The notes under the pieces are model-generated. The model made no database searches. It worked only from the letters and a program-made list of their open reading frames with translations, and was not told the DNA's origin. Made by a program: the position numbers and the translations under genes. Of a stretch of 64,000 bases of DNA, positions 58,690 through 64,000 are shown in pieces. Each line of letters opens with the position of its first letter. The stretch's first letter is position 1. This DNA comes from Maratus speciosus (lineage: Eukaryota; Arthropoda; Arachnida; Araneae; Salticidae), in contig OZ010800.1 in assembly GCA_963932465.1 (NCBI GenBank), positions 95,127,307-95,191,306 of the forward strand. The letters run 5' to 3'.

Positions 58690-59680
58690 TTTTGAAATTA
58701 TTCATGTTACTTCAAATCAAATCAGAAGTAATGATAATTTTAGCAGTAATGTTTCGTCGAAGGCAAACTTATATTATCCGCCTTTCTCAAATACACGGTT
58801 TTCCATCGAAAGTACTAAGTTTTGCATCATCTCTGGAGACAGTTCATATCATGCTTGCTCTATCGCTGTTGTAAGGTTCTTGATCGAAAAATATTGGCGT
58901 CCATTTTCATATACCTTTCTTGCCAGATGTCCCCACACGTTTACCAAGGGATTTAAGTCTGGACTAAGCGATGGTCAGTCCATGACTTTGGTATTATTCA
59001 TAATAAACCACATCTTTGTCGACTTAGACGCATGAATAGCCGCCCTGACTTGTTGAATACACAGCTTGGTCCTCCCAGCATATCCTGTAGTGGAATAAAA
59101 TAGTCCTCTGATATTTTTTTATAGTCCTGGGAGTTAATTTTCTTGCTACAAAATTTCATTGTCCATTAAATCCAAAACCACCCCAAGTCATTATTGATTC
59201 TCCACATTGCTGTCTACTGAAAAAAAATTCTTCTTTCGCTTCTTAATTCATACCAGCAAAATTTACATCCATCCAAGTCCCACATTTCCTCGTCAATAAA
59301 TATTGTTGACAGCCAATTATCACCATAAGACAATATTTTCTTAGCCCAGTTTAAACGTACAGTTTTGTTGTGTTTTCATAAATATGATTTCTTCAACATC
59401 TTCTTGAATGTTATCCGTTCACATTCCAATATACATCTGAAAATGACATTTTTTGACGCTCCAAATTTGGATGCAATTTTTTGCAATGAAATATTTTTTC
59501 TAGATGCCATGCTTAGAATGATTCTGTCACCGTGCATGGATGTAACTGTTAGTCGAACAGGGTATTTTACTACACCACTTGTCGCCTATAGGAAAAATAC
59601 TGTAAATACTTTTTAAAACCTTAGATATCTCTTTCGGATTTTTGCCTTTAAGTTTTATATCCAAAACTTTTATGATCGCC
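58690..59680 (-). pseudogene. Tc3-like transposase pseudogene
   Basis: Read on the minus strand from about 59560: a helix-turn-helix stretch NISLQKIASKFGASKNVIFR, then KHNKTVRLNWAKKIL, then FIDEEMWDLDG, the first catalytic motif. Further on come SLSPDLNPLVNVWGHLARKV, YENGRQYFSIKNLTTAIEQA and PEMMQNLVLSMENRVFE, the usual C-terminal order of Tc3-type transposases. The catalytic Glu of PIEN is replaced (PLVN). Several stops (such as TGA in place of the Trp codon before PSLSPD) and shifts are present. Element TIRs were not found. Plus-strand ORFs at 58650-59616 are antisense shadows. Confidence 0.78.
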
Positions 59681-59864
59681 TTTTTCTAAATCGCTTTATC
59701 TCTAGCCAGTTTGTTCAATTTATAAAAAAGATCTATTAGACAGTCGAAAACAAGCCGAAAAATGATTCCAAACGAATAAAAGTCAGAACATCAGACGATA
59801 TATACATTCAAGTATTGTGAATAAATTATCGTCTGCTGAAAAAAATATTTTACTAATATTTCTA

Positions 59865-60775
59865 ACAAGGAAGGTCTCCATACGGGCATACTCAGAAAAA
59901 TCTGAAAAAATTACAGAATGTTCTTCTCATATGGATATATATATTTATAAAAAAAATTTGGCAGAACCCCTATTCGGCGTCCGTAAAAAAATAACGAAAT
60001 TTTCGTTTAATTGGCGATTTATCACCGGTTGCCGAAGACAAAAAAAAATGCGGTTTTATGTAGGAAAAACTTTTTATGTTGAATTTGTTCATACAAGTTT
60101 AATTTAAATAACTTTAGTTTTGTCATTTTTAATTTGTTTTAACAATAGTTTTGTCATTTTTAGTTTGATTTAACTATTGTTTGTGATATATATTTATAAT
60201 AAAATTTAAATATCATATTTTACGATTTAAAACAAAATTTAAATTGATTTAAATTATTTCAAGCTCAAAAATAAGGCAGATAGAACACTGTCGACTTGAT
60301 TTTGTTGCTAGGGAAACGACTTCGTCTTCGATATGGAAATGTTAAATCAAATGTCAGCTGACTATAACTTAAAATAGATATTTTCAACTTGCAAAGCATA
60401 GAAAATATTTTTACAGTGATGAAATTAAATAACTACAGCAATAAGCAACATATATATGTAATAAAAAAATATATAATAACCTCTTTAATTGATTAAGTTT
60501 GAATTCATTAAAAACCGTGCATTCTAAAAAACAATTAATAAATTTTCAGATGCATTAAAATCGTTTGCTTTTGGCTAGGAAAAATCCTGCTCGCCAAATC
60601 GCGTGTCACTTTCGTATTTTCGCGCCAAATATTCGACAGTATTTTATTTTTTTACAGACTTTCAACTGAAATTCCGCCGTTAAATTCGACTGATCCCTTA
60701 TTACATACATGAGTAGTTTCACTAGCATTTTTTTCAGCATATTCTGAGTATGCCCTGTATGGAGACCTTCCTTGT
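59865..60775. mobile_element. TIR element with ACAAGGAAGGTCTCC ends
   Basis: ACAAGGAAGGTCTCCATACG at 59865 pairs with its complement ending at 60775. The match continues through GGGCATACTCAGA over about 45 bp. The interior (~0.8 kb) has no domain; AGTTTTGTCATTTTTA occurs twice (60115, 60147). The flanking bases do not give a clear target duplication. Confidence 0.7.
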
Positions 60776-60995
60776 AAGTAAAGACAGACGATGTCTATAT
60801 TTATGGGATAGGGGATATTGCATTCAATAAAAAACATAGTTCTTACGTATTTTCTATTTTTTTTTTTAACAATAAATCCGAATAAATCAATTAAAAAATG
60901 TATCTGAATCATTTTTGAAAATGTATTTTACCTTGAGATACCATTTTATATATTTACCATATTTTTGGGAAACACTGTATGTGCATGTGCACGTG

Positions 60996-61493
60996 CAGGG
61001 TGTTGCCGAATTCAACTGAAAAATTCAGAGGACTGATAGTAAGCCTCTTGGGAAACAAAATTTGCAATGGAACATGGTGTATACCACAACTCGGGATATA
61101 GGCAATAACTTTCAAAAAACTGAAGTACATTATAATGAAACTTTTAAAAGGCATGCTCACTTTTGTGGTGAAAGTGATAAAAACAAAAAAAAATGATCGA
61201 AGTCTCTATTATACGCTCTAGTAGTATTCACTTGACGCTTCACATTTGGGATTGCGATTACAAGTTCATGCAGTATCATCGATTGCGGGAACATCCTGTT
61301 TTTCTTTAATGTTCGTGATGTTATCATGTTTCATACCAAATGAGGTACATGGCGTTACATTTTCATTGCTTTATTTTTTATTAAAATTATTTAGTTCGTG
61401 ACCCCCCTGTTTTATGCTAATTTTTCATCCTCTTGATGTCTACTATCTCATCTCACCCCTCTCAATTTATCTGTCAAATTTGGAAACACCCTG
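60996..61493. mobile_element. ~0.5-kb TIR element, CAGGGTGTT termini
   Basis: The left end CAGGGTGTTGCCGAATTCAA and the right end reversed, CAGGGTGTTTCCAAATTTGA, form a TIR of about 20 bp. The right end is shared with the fragment at 3625-3689. No transposase was recognised. Superfamily not determined. Confidence 0.65.
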
Positions 61494-61499
61494 TATATA

Positions 61500-63060
61500 T
61501 ATGTGTGTGTATGTATATAAATGAAGCGATTATTTAGGCCGATTTTCTAAAGATATCAATTTAATAAGACAAAATGAAACCTTGCATGCTAATAATGGAC
61601 GTTAAGATAAAAGTAAATTGCTAAATCATTAAAAATTGCAAGTGTGTACTTCAGTAGCGCTGCCGTCATTACAATGCAGGCAACAATGTATCAAGAAATG
61701 AATGAGAATTACATTGTATAATTAGTTAAGATTTCACATGATTTCAACAATATTTGGAATCGCAAATCATTTGTTCAATTAAATTTATAAATCTCAATAT
61801 TATTTCTGTAGGATAATGCAAATTTTAAGCCCTTTCACTTCGCGCTTCAGGGGAAAAGCTGACTTATTTGAAATTCGTTGCTTAATGGATAACCGCTATG
61901 GCTAGATTGATAAATGATCATTGTAATAAGGCTGAAATCGTCATTACAAAGTTGATGCAATTTGCACTTTTCCCGATATGATTAGATAATCTTACAAAAA
62001 GAGTTAATTTAATTCTAATAGAATTTTTAAATATACAGTATCATATGCAGTAAGTTTACATATAGTTGTAGGTTACTAGTATTGCTTTCAAATAACCACG
62101 GTGTGCGATATGCTTTATTGCTTATAAGCTTATATTGCTTTATTTACATTTTGTCTGAATTCCATAGCTACGATTAAAGATGATTCTTTTAACTAGTTAT
62201 AAACATAAAATGCACTCGATATGTAATCATAAATGTCGTAAACATGTTTTGATGCAGTTTACAAGTAAAGTGTCTTGTAACCTATGCTGATAAGGAAATT
62301 AATATATTAAGAAACATGCAAGAATACATACAATTCGAAAATAAACAAATTTACAATAATGCAAAAAACTATGTTAAGTTAAAACTTAACATTTGTGAAA
62401 ATTGTAAAATAATAAGTGCATAGTACAAAAACAAGACAGTTTTGTGTACCTATATAAATGATGCCAAAATCTCATAAAATTCCTGTGAATTTAATATCTT
62501 AAAGTGAAAACTGACTTTTGAAAGTTATTTTTTTAAATATTAAATTATTAGTATTTATCCTACATATGAAGACGTAACTTTCGAAACACGCTTAGCCCCC
62601 CCCCCCCCCCCCAAAAAGAAAAAAAAATAAATAAATGGAGTTTTCTCTATCAGTTTATTTTATTTGTGAACCTGCACCGAAAAAAAACACTACAATCTGC
62701 AAAAAATCAAGTTTTATCCTGCATGCCTGGCATTTTAAAATCTTGGTTTACAATGAAAACCAATGGACGAATTCAGAGGTTTTCAAAATCTGATTTTCTG
62801 TATATCGCGAGTTTTGAAACTCACATCTAAAAAAATCACTCATATCTAAAAAAAATATTAACCCTATATATAATTTGAAAAAAATATTTTTGTAATACAG
62901 AGTGAACCACAAATCTTGCCCTGACTATAATAATTCATTACAAATTAACCATTTTTATAATAATGTAACTCTTTATATAATTGGATACGTCAATTTTAGT
63001 AGTTTTTGTGCAATAGACGGCACGATTGCTAGCTAAGCTGAGCGATTGATGGTGCTGCTA
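61500..63060. other. AT-rich intergenic DNA with poly-C tract
   Basis: A run of about 17 C lies at 62596-62612, followed by A-rich DNA. No gene was seen. Confidence 0.5.
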
Positions 63061-63065
63061 ATATC

Positions 63066-63285
63066 TGTAGGCCTCCTCGCTCTCCAGGTATCAATCCTCT
63101 GGATTTTTTCATTTGAGGCTGTGTCAAGGTCAGAGCCTTTGCTATACCATTTGCATACGTCGAAGAACTGAAGACTAAGATACAGGCCGCTGTGTGTACT
63201 ATAACAGGAGCCATGTTAAAGAACACTTTGCGGGAACTAGAATACTGCTTAGAAGTTCTCCTTCCCAGCAAACACATACCTTTCG
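63066..63285 (+). pseudogene. C-terminal relic of a mariner-type transposase
   Basis: In plus-strand frames PPRSPGINPLDFF followed by a stop, then VEELKTKIQAAVCTITGAML and KNTLRELEYCLEVL. These match the end of transposases of the wider IS630-Tc1-mariner group, where the SPD-xxPLDFFLW block carries the third catalytic residue and a Leu/Glu-rich tail follows. Here SPD has become SPG and the LW after FF is lost to a stop. Only the last ~70 residues are present. ORFs at 63029-63466 overlap it in other frames or antisense. Confidence 0.65.
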
Positions 63286-63560
63286 GCACACGATCGGACC
63301 GCAGCCGGCAGTGTCGGTTAAGTGTCGGCATGGGCACAGTGGTTTCGGTGAAGCGTCGGAAGCATGTTGGCAACTGAAACATAAGAATCTACTTTTTCGA
63401 CTGCCGGTTAGCGTAATCGGTTCCCTTATGGTTATATATCGGCAAGCGACTTACACCGGCAAGTGACGCAGGACCGATATGTGATTTTTGATAGTGGCCC
63501 GATTAGATTTGCCAACATCGGTCCGAATTCGGAACTTTTAGTCTTAGCCGACATTTTTTT
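63265..63560. repeat. GC-richer repeat with CCGGCA/GTCGG motifs
   Basis: CCCAGCAAACACATACC resembles a TIR terminus. It is followed by CGGCAGTGTCGGTTAAGTGT, CGGCAAGCGACTTACACCGG, CATCGGTCCGAATTCGG and further CGG-rich motifs, a pattern unlike the AT-rich surroundings. No partner end lies within the window. Confidence 0.45.
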
Positions 63561-64000
63561 TTCTTAAATTTGTTTCAGTTTTAGTTTTGATAAGATATGT
63601 ATATATCATGTATTTCATATAAAATTCTAACAGGGATAAACAGAAAAAAAATTGTCAAAATTAGCCTATATTTATTTATTTTAAAAAAGTTGTTATTGAA
63701 TTCATTTTAAAAAGGATTTTCAATTATTTGAATCATCAAAAGTGTTTTTTTAAATCGCTCCGTAAAATTAATATTCATTATAAACTTAATCATAGAAAAA
63801 AAACATTATTAATTGAACCAATTTTCTAACTATATATTCATTTTAAAAGCAATAGCTATGTTTCTTATTTTATTTATAATTAAAATTATTAAAAAAGTGT
63901 TTAAAATTATTTTACAAGCTATAAAATTATAAGAAAAACTTCCCAACGTTTTAGCATTAAAATTTAAAAGAAAGATCCAGAAATATCCCACTTCAAAAAC
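63561..64000. other. AT-rich DNA to window end
   Basis: No gene or repeat structure was recognised. Confidence 0.5.

Noticed and set aside
58650..59035. Plus-strand ORFs of 74 and 121 codons
   Set aside because: Antisense shadows of the Tc3-like transposase relic.

Overview
The window is AT-rich eukaryotic DNA with no gene I can assign to the host. Nearly everything recognisable is transposable-element sequence or its debris. Low GC, long homopolymer and dinucleotide runs, very short ORFs and a mixture of Tc1/mariner, hAT, piggyBac-like, Ty3/Gypsy and Ty1/Copia remnants fit an arthropod. A chelicerate such as a spider is plausible, but that is inference. There is no operon structure, rRNA or CRISPR array, and no intact ORF that I would defend as a living gene.

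Layout. 1-6.9 kb: mostly featureless, with one 86-bp tandem duplication, a 0.1-kb direct repeat and a palindromic element (4060-4581). 6.9-11.3 kb: four terminal-inverted-repeat (TIR) elements without coding capacity: two TTAA-flanked (6976-7703, 10512-11265), a foldback (8621-9367) and a 148-bp hAT-type MITE (10004-10151). 12.9-22.4 kb: a head-to-tail tandem duplication of a ~4.67-kb segment. Its internal junction lies inside a copy of the same TTAA MITE, and each unit also carries a repeat that appears widespread in arthropods. 22.6-27.1 kb: a cluster of three Tc1/mariner elements (two ~1.4-1.5 kb Tc1-like copies with decayed transposases and a 0.54-kb mariner relic), all with TIRs and TA flanks.

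27.5-33.3 kb: a nested insertion. A Tc1-type TIR element (27567-33251) was split by a Ty3/Gypsy retrotransposon on the minus strand (28038-32653) with target duplication GCAAC. The retrotransposon retains gag, protease, RT, RNase H and integrase domains but carries stops, frameshifts and lost catalytic or zinc-binding residues. 33.6-40.7 kb: a tRNA-like relic, a piggyBac-like element (34423-36667), a 2-kb TTAA-bounded palindrome containing a pogo-type MITE, and a palindromic satellite. 41.4-43.2 kb: a second copy of the Tc1-type element, broken by a Ty1/Copia fragment. 43-53 kb: AT-rich DNA with a 175-bp direct repeat, a TCACAA-rich tandem repeat, a ~152-bp minisatellite, a large palindromic element and a 200-bp piggyBac-type MITE. 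53.4-57.5 kb: a 4.07-kb hAT element with a perfect 8-bp target duplication, containing another 1.29-kb hAT element with its own perfect 8-bp duplication. 58.6-64 kb: a Tc3-like transposase relic, two more TIR elements and a mariner-type transposase tail.

Nothing here looks like a coordinated new system. The most useful results are the nested insertions with exact target-site duplications, which give a relative chronology, the tandem duplication with a junction inside a MITE, and several apparently undescribed non-autonomous families, notably the TTAA MITE with GGGGTCTC termini. All coding remnants are pseudogenes; their breaks are described but not repaired.
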